Shown here in pieces: positions 1-6,084 of a DNA stretch of 7,170 bases. The DNA is from Desulfobacterales bacterium (GTDB lineage Bacteria; Desulfobacterota; Desulfobacteria; Desulfobacterales; ETH-SRB1): contig JASEIZ010000106.1 of the NCBI GenBank assembly GCA_030017395.1, forward strand, positions 1 through 7,170. The letters are read 5' to 3'. The notes below the pieces were generated by a model, which worked only from the letters and a program-made list of their open reading frames with translations, did no database searches and had not been told where the DNA came from. Position 1 is the first letter of the stretch, and each line of letters starts with the position of its first letter. Made by a program: the position numbers and the translations under genes.

Positions 1-555
1 TGTTAATTCATCATCGTTGATTCCATTTAGTGGAACAACATTAATTTTTATAGGGCTAAAGCCCTCCCTTTGGGCAGATTCTATGCCTTCCCAGACCTGA
101 TCGAACATGTCGTGTCCTGTTATGTTTTTATATTTTTGTCTGCTTAATGTATCCATGCTGACATTGATTCTTTTTATGCCGGCTGATTTAATTTTTTTAA
201 TATTATCTCTCAGTAAAACACCGTTGGTTGTTAGAGAAACATCCGCAACTCCCCTTATCTTGGTTAGCTCGCCAAGAAAATCATAAACCCCTTTTCGTAT
301 AAGCGGTTCTCCACCGGTAATTCGGATCTTGGATATTCCAAGCCGCGCCCCGATTCTAACGATACGCAGGATTTCTTCATATCTTAAAATTTCTTTATGT
401 GGAAGGCGTTGATACAAGTCGTCAGAAACGCAGTATATGCATCGCAGGTTACAACGATCGGTAATAGATATACGTAAATAGTTCAAGCATCGATTGTGTT
501 TGTCGATTAATTGTATATCCGGTAATTTTATTAAACCATCGTTATGCTTATACAT
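1..555 (-). CDS. moaA: GTP 3',8-cyclase MoaA, radical SAM enzyme (N-terminal 185 residues; 3' end outside window)
   Basis: MoaA catalyses the first step of molybdenum cofactor synthesis, the S-adenosylmethionine-dependent rearrangement of GTP. The reading frame starts at ATG 553-555 and stays open to the window edge. Seen in the translation: the radical SAM cluster motif CNLRCIYC at residues 35-42 (Cys35, Cys39, Cys42 as 4Fe-4S ligands) within RISITDRCNLRC; the SAM-binding TGGEPLIRKG at 80-89; then LTNNG, NVSMDTL and KINVVPLNGINDDEL, all in the order typical of MoaA. The family is usually about 320-340 residues, so the C-terminal part with the second cluster lies beyond the edge; the cut is due to the window. 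The frame has an upstream stop with no ATG or GTG between, which supports this start; the Shine-Dalgarno is weak. It is 155 bases from the preceding gene and probably has its own promoter. Other radical SAM families share the cluster motif, but the whole pattern fits MoaA best. Confidence 0.93.
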   Translation of the reverse strand, partial: MYKHNDGLIKLPDIQLIDKHNRCLNYLRISITDRCNLRCIYCVSDDLYQRLPHKEILRYEEILRIVRIGARLGISKIRITGGEPLIRKGVYDFLGELTKIRGVADVSLTTNGVLLRDNIKKIKSAGIKRINVSMDTLSRQKYKNITGHDMFDQVWEGIESAQREGFSPIKINVVPLNGINDDELT

Positions 556-638
556 CAATTTGTTTGTCTTTTCGATGTGTTTGCAATTAGAGACGACTAT
601 GAGGTAACCGAAGACAAATGATAACTATCTAAATAATC

Positions 639-667
639 TACTTAATACTATAATAAAAATATGTCAA
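639..667 (-). promoter_or_regulatory. Candidate sigma-70 promoter for moaA
   Basis: Read leftward, TTGACA (662-667, a perfect -35) is followed after 17 bases by TAAGTA (639-644). An overlapping reading pairs TTATTG with TATTAA at 642-647, also with a 17-base spacer. The -35 is good and the -10 poor. The stretch is AT-rich and lies about 85 bases before the moaA start, which would leave a leader of roughly 75-80 bases. This is a motif match only. Confidence 0.4.
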
Positions 668-688
668 TAAATTATTTGTAATCACTTG

Positions 689-710
689 CTGTCTTTTACA
701 TGCAAGACAG
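689..710. repeat. Perfect 7-bp inverted repeat between the acidic-protein gene and moaA
   Basis: CTGTCTT (689-695) and AAGACAG (704-710) are perfect inverted arms around an 8-base spacer. The element abuts the stop codon of the upstream gene (TGA at 711-713). No run of T follows it in the leftward direction, so it is a poor intrinsic terminator. It could be a weak transcript 3' hairpin or an operator upstream of the moaA promoter. The sequence does not decide. Confidence 0.4.
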
Positions 711-1181
711 TCAATTTTCTTCTTCAGAATCAAGCACCTCATCGTCTATCTCATCATCTGCCACTTTAATGGAGCAAACATTTTTTAATATTTTATGATC
801 ATCAAAATCATCCTCAAACAATTCATCGTCCCCAGGAATCTTATCTTCAACATCTTCTAAATCTATACTGTCTTCTTTTTTTTTTGAAAACGATATAGCA
901 TCATCAAAAAAAAGTTTAATGGGCTCTTTGTGTCCTGTGCCATACATTCTTATAATAGATTCGGCTAATTTGTCTGCATATAACCCAACAGGATATATAT
1001 TATCTGTTCTCAACACGGATACCAGGTGCTTCTCACCCTTTGCAACAGCGGATTCTATATCATTGTTGTTATATGTCTCTTCGCAAACAAGTGAAAAGAT
1101 CTCTTTATTTATTTCTAAGAATTCTTTAATTATCAACTCGTTTTTTTCGTCATTTCTAAGGATTAAATATTTTTGTTTCAT
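711..1181 (-). CDS. Uncharacterised 156-residue protein with acidic C-terminal tail
   Basis: I do not recognise the family. The start ATG (1179-1181) has a good Shine-Dalgarno, GGAAGG, six bases upstream, so the gene is probably real. Residues 1-100 look like a compact mixed alpha/beta domain with evenly spaced hydrophobics (segments near 5-8, 27-33, 51-58 and 62-78). Residues 103-156 are very acidic: 25 of 54 are Asp or Glu, broken by a small hydrophobic patch with one Cys (about 131-141). No signal peptide or membrane segment is visible, so it is probably cytoplasmic. It follows the MerR-like gene by 54 bases and may be the last gene of the pheST transcript. The codons for Ser-Lys-Lys-Lys (99-102) contain a run of ten A, and a run of eight T in the coding strand lies just before it. 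Acidic tails often mediate binding to basic partners or mimic nucleic acid, but no function is claimed here. Confidence 0.75.
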   Translation of the reverse strand: MKQKYLILRNDEKNELIIKEFLEINKEIFSLVCEETYNNNDIESAVAKGEKHLVSVLRTDNIYPVGLYADKLAESIIRMYGTGHKEPIKLFFDDAISFSKKKEDSIDLEDVEDKIPGDDELFEDDFDDHKILKNVCSIKVADDEIDDEVLDSEEEN

Positions 1182-1235
1182 TGTTTGCCTTCCAAAATTT
1201 TCTGTTGCAGTTCAAATGTTCCGCTTTTTTAATGA

Positions 1236-1583
1236 TCATACAAGAAGATCACGGATGCTTTTAAGTTCTGATCGAATATAATTGAGTGTGTTTGATGAAG
1301 AATCCGCTTCTTTTTCAGGTTGTTTGGATTTAAGATGCTGCTTTGCGCCTTGAATAGTATATTTTTTGTTATACAAGAGATGCTTTATCTCCAGGATAAG
1401 TTCAACATCGTTTTTGCTGTACAGCCTCTGGCCAGAAGATGTCCTTTTTGGTTTTATCTTTGTGAACTCGGCCTCCCAGAATCGCAACACGTATGTTGGA
1501 AGCTCTGCGATTTTGCCGACCTCTCCGATTTTAAAGTATAGCTTGTCCGGCAATTCTTTTTGATATGGCCTGTTATTTTGCAT
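1236..1583 (-). CDS. MerR-family helix-turn-helix regulator, pheT-linked type
   Basis: A 115-residue protein with an N-terminal MerR-type winged helix-turn-helix. Residues 15-40 (LYFKIGEVGKIAELPTYVL followed by RFWEAEF) form the HTH. RTSSGQRLYSKNDVELILEI is the wing and following helix, and YTIQGAKQHL completes the domain by about residue 85. The remaining 30 residues are a short charged tail, too small for a ligand-binding domain and without the Cys cluster of metal sensors. This short form lies after pheT (often pheT-ihfA-merR) in many proteobacteria; its regulon is usually unknown. Here it starts 14 bases after the pheT stop with no clear Shine-Dalgarno (the upstream bases are AT-rich), so translation is probably coupled to pheT. 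The ATG at 1581-1583 is the only Met before the domain. ihfA is absent between the two genes. Confidence 0.88.
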   Translation of the reverse strand: MQNNRPYQKELPDKLYFKIGEVGKIAELPTYVLRFWEAEFTKIKPKRTSSGQRLYSKNDVELILEIKHLLYNKKYTIQGAKQHLKSKQPEKEADSSSNTLNYIRSELKSIRDLLV

Positions 1584-1597
1584 ATATAAAAAATTAA

Positions 1598-4015
1598 TCA
1601 GGCTGGAAGTATTGCATTAAATTCCTTTATCAGCCTGTCTGTAATGTTCTTATGCAGAAAGTTTATCATTTCATCCTCAAGTGTTTCAAAGGCCGACCTG
1701 TATGTTATTCTAAGTGAAATGCTTTTTTTGCCTGCCGGAATCGGACTGCCTTCATAAACATCAAATAAATATAAGTTCTCTACCAGGTTTTCGTTAAGAA
1801 CTTCAACACTTTTTATAATATTAAATGCCTCTATATCCTTATCGACAATCAGGGTAATATCTCTGGATGTTGACGGAAACTTCGGCAATGGTTTCGCTGA
1901 TTTAATATCAGGTATAAATTCAATAAGATTGTCGATATTAAGTTCAAAAATATATGCTTGTTGTTTTAGATCATAATTCTTAAGCACTTTGGGAAGAACC
2001 TCTCCTATAATGCCTATTGATTTATTTTGAACAAAAAGTTGGGCAGTATGTCCGGGTTTTGTGTAGCAGCAGTCTTCAGGCCGCATGCGTGTAAACCTTA
2101 CGTTTGTTATGCGCAGATTTCTTAAAAGCGCTTCAACTGCTCCTTTTATGTCATAAAAATCACAGTTTTTCCCCTTGGAAAGCCAGGAATCATCCATTCT
2201 GTTTCCAGTCCAAAGGCCCGCCAACATTTCAACCTCATCGGGCTGGCTGTCCTCTTTACCGGTATTGAAAAAAACATTGCCGATTTCAAACAGCTTAAGA
2301 TTCTTATTCTGCATAGCCATGTTGTAATGCATTGTTTCAAGCAGGCCTGGAATAAGCGATGTCCGCAAAACCGATTGATCTTCCGCAATCGGATTTAATA
2401 TGTTTATTAAGCGTCTTTTCTGATCATTTGATTTAAGTTCAAGACGATCGCATGATAATTTATTGATAAAACTATAGGTTATCGTTTCGGTAAAATCAAG
2501 GCCCACAAGCAGGCGCTTGATATGATATCTTGAATCGATTTTTTTTGACGGTCTAACAGCTTTGGCCTGTATAAGCGGAAAGGTTGTTTCAATATGGTTA
2601 TAACCGTAAAGACGCGCTATTTCCTCTACAAGGTCTTCAAATCTACTTATATCCACCCTGAAAGATGGCGGAACAACTCGAAGTTGATCATCGTCAATTT
2701 TCTTAACCTTAAATTCAATAGAACTTAAATATTTCTTAATATCACTTTGGCTTAACTTAGTGCCCAGCCTGCGATTCGCAGAGCCAACACTAAGGGTGAT
2801 AACCCTGTCAGGAACAGGTTTTGGATATTCATCAATTGTATCGCCGATTATATTGCCTCCGCAAATTTCTGCAATAAGTTGCGTCGCCCGATTTAACGCA
2901 AAGATAGTGCCGTTGGGATCTGTTCCGCGTTCAAAACGGTGGGATGCATCTGTGGCAAGCCCTGTTTTTTTAGAAGTTTTGCGAATACAGACAGGATCAA
3001 AATATGCGCTTTCAAGCAAAATTCTTGTAGTGGCCTGCTTGATTTCAGAATTTAATCCACCCATAACGCCTGCAAGAGCCACCGGTTTTTCACCATCGCA
3101 TATCATTAGCATTTCCTGAGAAAGAAGGCGCTGTTTCCGGTCAAGAGTTGTAAGTTTTTCACCTTTTTTAGCTGTCCTGACAACAATTTTATTTTTTGCA
3201 AGACGGTCAAAATCAAAGGCATGAAGAGGTTGGCCGGTTTCCATCATTACAAAATTAGTTACGTCAACAATGTTGTTTATCGGCTTTAACCCCACCGATA
3301 CCAGGCGGTCCCGAAGCCAGAAAGGTGACGGCGCAATTTTAACATCAAAAACAAGCCGTGCGCTGTATCTTGGGCAAAGATCAGGATTTAATATTGTAAC
3401 CGAAGTGAATTTTGTAATATCTTCATCAGATTCAAGAAGGCTGATTTCAGGGCGGGTTAGCTTTGTAGCTTGAAGTGCGGCAATTTCTCGTGCCGTCCCA
3501 ATTAAACTAAGACAATCCGGCCTGTTTGGGGTAAGGTCGATTTCAAGCACAGGGTCCGACAGGCTAAGCGCTTGATGAAGCTTTTCTCCGACAGCAAAAC
3601 CTTCTTCGAGCTCCATTATGCCGTAGCTGTTTGCTCCAAGCCCTAATTCAACATCGCTGCAAAGCATTCCTTCCGATACCTCTCCACGTATAGAGCATTT
3701 TTCCAGCATGGTTCCGTTTGGAAAAATAGTGCCGGGAAGAGCGCATGGTGCAAGAATACCGTTTTTTACATTTGGCGCTCCACAAACAACAGAAACAACC
3801 TGCTCCCCTACATCCACATTACAAAGTTTAAGCTTATCGGAATTGGGATGCGTTTTGATCTCAACAACACGGCCTATGACAACCGTGCTGAGATAGCTGT
3901 ATCTGTCTGAAACAGATTCGACTTCAAGTCCGGCCATGGTAAGAGCATCGGCTAAGTCATCAATACTCTTATCAACTGAGATATAATTTTTTAACCAGCT
4001 TAAACTAACCTTCAT
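1598..4015 (-). CDS. pheT: Phenylalanine--tRNA ligase beta subunit
   Basis: The beta subunit of the cytoplasmic (alpha-beta)2 enzyme that charges tRNA-Phe. Its 805 residues match the usual 790-810 of the long bacterial form. Domains in order: an N-terminal segment (1-38); an EMAP/OB-type tRNA-binding domain (about 40-150, with HPNSDKLKLCNVDVG at 56-70 and SEGMLCSDVELGL at 114-126); DLTPNRPDCLSLIGTAREIA (160-179); the B3/B4 editing domain (about 210-385, including NNIVDVTNFVM and GQPLHAFDFD); the B5 domain (about 405-475), where Asp455, Asp461, Glu464 and Glu465 fit the metal-binding set known from E. coli; a degenerate synthetase core (about 490-700); and a C-terminal FDX-ACB anticodon-binding domain (711-805, PKFPSTSRDITLIVD). 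Nothing essential looks missing. The ATG at 4013-4015 lies one base past the pheS stop, with AAGG inside the end of pheS as ribosome site, so the two are co-translated. Stop codon TGA. Confidence 0.98.
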   Translation of the reverse strand: MKVSLSWLKNYISVDKSIDDLADALTMAGLEVESVSDRYSYLSTVVIGRVVEIKTHPNSDKLKLCNVDVGEQVVSVVCGAPNVKNGILAPCALPGTIFPNGTMLEKCSIRGEVSEGMLCSDVELGLGANSYGIMELEEGFAVGEKLHQALSLSDPVLEIDLTPNRPDCLSLIGTAREIAALQATKLTRPEISLLESDEDITKFTSVTILNPDLCPRYSARLVFDVKIAPSPFWLRDRLVSVGLKPINNIVDVTNFVMMETGQPLHAFDFDRLAKNKIVVRTAKKGEKLTTLDRKQRLLSQEMLMICDGEKPVALAGVMGGLNSEIKQATTRILLESAYFDPVCIRKTSKKTGLATDASHRFERGTDPNGTIFALNRATQLIAEICGGNIIGDTIDEYPKPVPDRVITLSVGSANRRLGTKLSQSDIKKYLSSIEFKVKKIDDDQLRVVPPSFRVDISRFEDLVEEIARLYGYNHIETTFPLIQAKAVRPSKKIDSRYHIKRLLVGLDFTETITYSFINKLSCDRLELKSNDQKRRLINILNPIAEDQSVLRTSLIPGLLETMHYNMAMQNKNLKLFEIGNVFFNTGKEDSQPDEVEMLAGLWTGNRMDDSWLSKGKNCDFYDIKGAVEALLRNLRITNVRFTRMRPEDCCYTKPGHTAQLFVQNKSIGIIGEVLPKVLKNYDLKQQAYIFELNIDNLIEFIPDIKSAKPLPKFPSTSRDITLIVDKDIEAFNIIKSVEVLNENLVENLYLFDVYEGSPIPAGKKSISLRITYRSAFETLEDEMINFLHKNITDRLIKEFNAILPA

Positions 4016-4016
4016 A

Positions 4017-5024
4017 TTAAAACTGCCTTAAGAATCTTAAATCATTCTCATAGTATTTGCGGATGTCATCAATTCCGTATTTCAGCATGGCGATCCGTTC
4101 TATCCCCATCCCAAAGGCAAATCCTGTAAAAACCGATGTATCATATCCGACATTTTCAAACACAGCAGGGTGAACCATGCCCGCGCCGATTATTTCGAGC
4201 CATCCTGTTTGTGAACAGACTCTGCACCCCTTCCCCCTGCACATGACGCAGCGTATATCAACCTCGGCGCTTGGTTCTGTAAAAGGGAAGAAACTGGGGC
4301 GAAATCTCAGGCTTGTCTGTTCATCAAAAATCTGGTGAATAAAAGTGGTAAGTATCCCCTTGAGATCTCCGAAAGACACGCGTCTGTCCACAAGAAGGCC
4401 TTCCACTTGTTGAAACATCGGAGTGTGTGTTAAATCGGAATCACACCTGTAAACCTTGCCCGGAGCAATAATCCTTAAAGGAGGCTTCTGCTTTTCCATT
4501 ATTCTGGGCTGAGTCGGAGAGGTATGAGTGCGCAAAACTATGTTTTGTGATATATAAAAGGTGTCCTGCATATCCCTGGCAGGATGATTTTTCGGAATAT
4601 TAAGAGCTTCAAAATTATAATAATCTGTTTCAACTTCAGGCCCTTCAGCTATAGCAAAACCCAATCTAGAAAAAATATCACATATTTGCAGGGTAATTTG
4701 TGTAATAGGATGCAAAGAACCATGGTTTATAATTCTTCCAGGCAACGAAACATCAATACTGTCTTCAATTGCCGCTGATCTGGTTTCTATCCGTATTAAT
4801 GCTTCCTTGAATGCTTTATCCAAGCTTTTTTTTGTTTCATTAGCCTTTTCCCCCGCTTTTGCTCTTTTTTCCTTTGGCATGCTCGCAATAGTTTTTAAGA
4901 ATTGAGTAACAACCCCTTTTCGCCCAAGATATCTTACTGAAAGCTCATTGATCTTTTTGCTGTCGGAAACGGCTTGAAGCTCTTTAAGCGCATCCTCCTT
5001 AATCTGTTTTATGGTTTTATTCAC
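4017..5024 (-). CDS. pheS: Phenylalanine--tRNA ligase alpha subunit (GTG start)
   Basis: The catalytic class II subunit that activates phenylalanine and aminoacylates tRNA-Phe with PheT. At 335 residues it has normal family length. Residues 1-90 form the N-terminal coiled coil that contacts tRNA, including the conserved VRYLGRKG (30-37). Catalytic features: HP at 105-106 and GFAIAEGPEVE (122-132) around motif 1, VYRCDSDLTHTPMFQQVEGL (191-210) as motif 2, FRPSFFPFTEPSAEVDI (241-257), and GFAFGMGIERIAMLKYGIDD (301-320) as motif 3. A four-cysteine group CxxCxxxxCxxC (Cys259, 262, 267, 270) precedes TGWLEI and could bind zinc, as in a subset of bacterial PheS. The start is GTG at 5022-5024: a stop codon sits directly before it in frame, and the resulting N-terminus aligns with known PheS proteins. 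An AAGGA about 13 bases upstream is a rather distant ribosome site. No Phe-rich leader peptide is visible upstream, so E. coli-style attenuation is not supported. Confidence 0.98.
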   Translation of the reverse strand: MNKTIKQIKEDALKELQAVSDSKKINELSVRYLGRKGVVTQFLKTIASMPKEKRAKAGEKANETKKSLDKAFKEALIRIETRSAAIEDSIDVSLPGRIINHGSLHPITQITLQICDIFSRLGFAIAEGPEVETDYYNFEALNIPKNHPARDMQDTFYISQNIVLRTHTSPTQPRIMEKQKPPLRIIAPGKVYRCDSDLTHTPMFQQVEGLLVDRRVSFGDLKGILTTFIHQIFDEQTSLRFRPSFFPFTEPSAEVDIRCVMCRGKGCRVCSQTGWLEIIGAGMVHPAVFENVGYDTSVFTGFAFGMGIERIAMLKYGIDDIRKYYENDLRFLRQF

Positions 5025-5045
5025 TTATTGCTTTACGTCCTTAAA

Positions 5046-5074
5046 TTTATAGTACAGGAATTTTTTTCTGACAG
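5046..5074 (-). promoter_or_regulatory. Candidate sigma-70 promoter directly upstream of pheS
   Basis: Read leftward, CTGTCA (5069-5074) and TATAAA (5046-5051) are separated by exactly 17 bases. The -10 matches consensus in five of six positions and the -35 in four of six. Transcription would begin near 5039, giving a short leader of about 15 bases and leaving the AAGGA close to the 5' end. The -35 lies just outside the repeat element at 5087, in the short dispersed repeat. Separate transcription of pheST fits the 590-base gap after rplT. This is a motif match only. Confidence 0.42.
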
Positions 5075-5579
5075 GACAACAGGATTGATGGCTTCGTAAA
5101 AAGTCAAAAAATACCGTTTTACGTCATTCCGGCGAAAGCCGGAATCCAGTAAATTCAATGCGTTCTGGATGCCCCCGTATCAAGTACGGGGCAGGCTTAT
5201 CAAGTCCGGCATGACGATTTCGGGACTTTTTACGAGTTCATCAGGATTGACTCGATTAAAAAAACCATTGTACCGATACCCTGCTTATCAGCCAACTATC
5301 CTGTTAAGGCTTCAACTGTACAGTATGAGATATATATTGAACCGCAATAGCGAGCGAATCTAAAAATGACTGACTTTTCCTTACGGTCGCTGCGAAGCAC
5401 TGCCGTCAGGCAGAACATTCCTTGTAGCTTGCTTGCTATAGGGTTCTTCAAACTTTTGCAGACTTTTTTCAATTTTTTTCAGGAACTGAGCATAGCAAAA
5501 TCTAATAATATTTTCGTTCGTAGGATTTTATTTCATGATTAACATGAACATTATACAGTCTATCCTGTTAATCTTGTCA
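5069..5579. repeat. Inverted pair of a short dispersed repeat (ATCCTGTT type) bounding the intergenic insert
   Basis: TGACAGGACAACAGGATT (5069-5086) and the reverse complement of 5561-5579 (TGACAAGATTAACAGGATA) are similar over about 18 bases, allowing one gap. A third, shorter copy lies at 5297-5307. Motifs of the form ATCCTGT-N-ATCCTGTC occur as dispersed repeats in many bacterial genomes; that recognition is from memory. The MITE appears to have inserted within or beside the left copy. The outer pair bounds nearly the whole non-coding insert between rplT and pheS. Confidence 0.45.
5087..5243. mobile_element. MITE-like miniature inverted-repeat element, about 157 bp, copy 1
   Basis: The ends are imperfect inverted repeats: GATGGCTTCGTAAAAAGTC on the left, and on the right GACTTTTTACGAGTTCATC, whose reverse complement matches the left at 16 of 19 positions. 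A 9-base direct repeat CAGGATTGA (5080-5088 and 5242-5250) flanks and overlaps the ends, so a target duplication of about 4-6 bases is likely, though its exact limits are ambiguous. Inside are three hairpins: ATTCCGGC-GAAA-GCCGGAAT (5126-5145, 8-bp stem with GNRA loop), ATCCAG/CTGGAT (5144-5149 with 5165-5170), and CCCCGTA/TACGGGG (5173-5191). The two halves are roughly inverted copies (CGTCATTCCGG against CCGGCATGACG), so a single strand could fold into one long imperfect hairpin. There is no coding capacity, so movement would need a transposase supplied elsewhere. A second copy begins at 7117 in the opposite orientation. Confidence 0.85.
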
Positions 5580-5580
5580 A
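5550..5580 (-). promoter_or_regulatory. Second candidate promoter: perfect TTGACA and TATAAT, 19-base spacer
   Basis: On the minus strand TTGACA (5575-5580) and TATAAT (5550-5555) both match consensus in all six positions, but the spacer is 19 bases, longer than the preferred 17. The -35 overlaps the dispersed repeat at 5561-5579. It points at pheS about 525 bases downstream, so a transcript from here would have a long leader crossing the MITE hairpins. It could drive pheST or be a chance match in AT-rich DNA. Confidence 0.4.
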
Positions 5581-5594
5581 AGTTTTAATAAAGT

Positions 5595-5609
5595 ACGCCC
5601 GCATGGCGT
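5595..5609 (-). terminator. Weak terminator-like hairpin after rplT
   Basis: Five bases past the rplT stop, read leftward, ACGCC-ATGCG-GGCGT forms a 5-bp GC-rich stem with a 5-base loop, followed by ACTTTATTAAAAC. The U-tract is imperfect and the stem short, so termination would be partial at best. The position is right for the end of the infC-rpmI-rplT unit. Confidence 0.35.
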
Positions 5610-5614
5610 TATAT

Positions 5615-5965
5615 TCATAACTGTTGTGCAGCCAGGTTGGCTATCTGTGTAAATGCTAAGGGATCGGATATTGCCAGTTCCGCAAGCACCTTGCGGTCAA
5701 GCCCAATATTCGCAACTTTTAACCCGTGGATAAATTTACTGTATGACATGTCATTCATGCGAGTTGCCGCATTAATCCTGAGAATCCAGAGTCTGCGAAA
5801 ATCCCTTTTGCGAACTCTTCGATCCCTATAAGCATACATAAGCGCTTTATCTACAGAATCAGCAGCTGTGCGAAATAATTTGCTGCGGCCTCCACGAAAC
5901 CCTTTTGCTAATTTTAAAACTTTATTGCGACGTTTTCTTGCTTTAAAACCTCTCTTAATACGCAT
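5615..5965 (-). CDS. rplT: 50S ribosomal protein L20
   Basis: A 116-residue basic protein of the large ribosomal subunit, needed early in 50S assembly, where it binds 23S rRNA. In several bacteria it also represses its own operon by binding the mRNA. The whole protein reads as L20: IKRGFKARKRRNKVLKLAKGF (3-23) is the long basic N-terminal extension, followed by GGRSKLFRTAADSVDKAL, YAYRDRRVRKRDFRRLWI and RINAATR. The C-terminal globular part ends in IANLAAQQL. Family length is about 115-120, so it is complete. The ATG at 5963-5965 has AAAGGAG eight bases upstream; stop codon TGA. It is the last gene of the infC-rpmI-rplT group, 119 bases after rpmI. In many bacteria pheST follows closely, but here a repeat-rich gap intervenes. 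Confidence 0.98.
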   Translation of the reverse strand: MRIKRGFKARKRRNKVLKLAKGFRGGRSKLFRTAADSVDKALMYAYRDRRVRKRDFRRLWILRINAATRMNDMSYSKFIHGLKVANIGLDRKVLAELAISDPLAFTQIANLAAQQL

Positions 5966-6051
5966 AATTTACTCCTTTTGCTATCAGCCAGGCTGCTACT
6001 TATAGAACTTAGCTCCACTTCGTTCCGCTTAACAATTCGACCAAAGTCGCT

Positions 6052-6078
6052 GGAATTTCTACAACTTGTTGAAATTCC
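6052..6078 (-). promoter_or_regulatory. Hairpin in the rpmI-rplT intergenic leader
   Basis: The 119 bases between rpmI and rplT contain perfect 8-bp arms GGAATTTC (6052-6059) and GAAATTCC (6071-6078), starting seven bases past the rpmI stop. A smaller hairpin CGAC-CAAA-GTCG lies at 6038-6049. No U-tract follows, so it is not a terminator. It could stabilise the mRNA, set the L35:L20 ratio, or belong to an L20 binding site. The role is inferred from position only. Confidence 0.45.
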
Positions 6079-6084
6079 GAGACG

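Larger units (their letters stand above)
5244..5614. other. Non-coding stretch between the MITE and rplT
   Basis: Together with 5025-5243 this makes a 590-base gap without a convincing gene. It contains two direct copies of TATCCTGTTAA (5297-5307 and 5561-5571), a perfect 5-bp hairpin CTGCC-GTCA-GGCAG (5400-5413), and an inverted repeat TTCATG/CATGAA (5532-5548). Two overlapping leftward open stretches exist: one of 40 codons with an ATG at 5416-5418 but no usable ribosome site, and one of 48 codons (5384-5527) without a standard start. Neither resembles a family I know. The content suggests accumulated repeats or decayed sequence carrying promoter and termination signals. Confidence 0.6.

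Noticed and set aside
919..1281. Plus-strand 120-codon ORF opposite the acidic-protein and merR genes.
   Set aside because: It lies antisense to two better supported genes, with no ribosome site and no family resemblance.
2760..3119. Plus-strand 119-codon ORF inside pheT.
   Set aside because: Antisense shadow of the conserved pheT coding sequence.
5087..5243. MITE hairpins as a CRISPR repeat or as a rho-independent terminator.
   Set aside because: There are no regularly spaced repeats with unique spacers, and none of the stems is followed by a T-run on either strand.
5169..5363. Plus-strand 64-codon ORF spanning the right half of the MITE.
   Set aside because: It crosses the element boundary and its hairpins, has no ribosome site and resembles no protein; it is a chance ORF.
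5296..5418. Leftward 40-codon ORF (MFCLTAVLRSDRKEK...) upstream of pheS, considered as a leader peptide.
   Set aside because: No ribosome site at proper spacing, no run of Phe codons as in pheM-type attenuation, and no terminator/antiterminator pair behind it.
5384..5527. Leftward 48-codon open stretch with plausible-looking protein (QFLKKIEKSLQKFEEP...).
   Set aside because: No standard start codon and no recognisable family. It overlaps another open frame in repeat-rich DNA. It may be a relic, but a pseudogene call is not supported.
5025..5614. Possible T-box riboswitch or tRNA gene upstream of pheS.
   Set aside because: No T-box core motif, specifier-loop pattern or terminator pair, and no cloverleaf with a GTTCRANNC-type T-arm on either strand.
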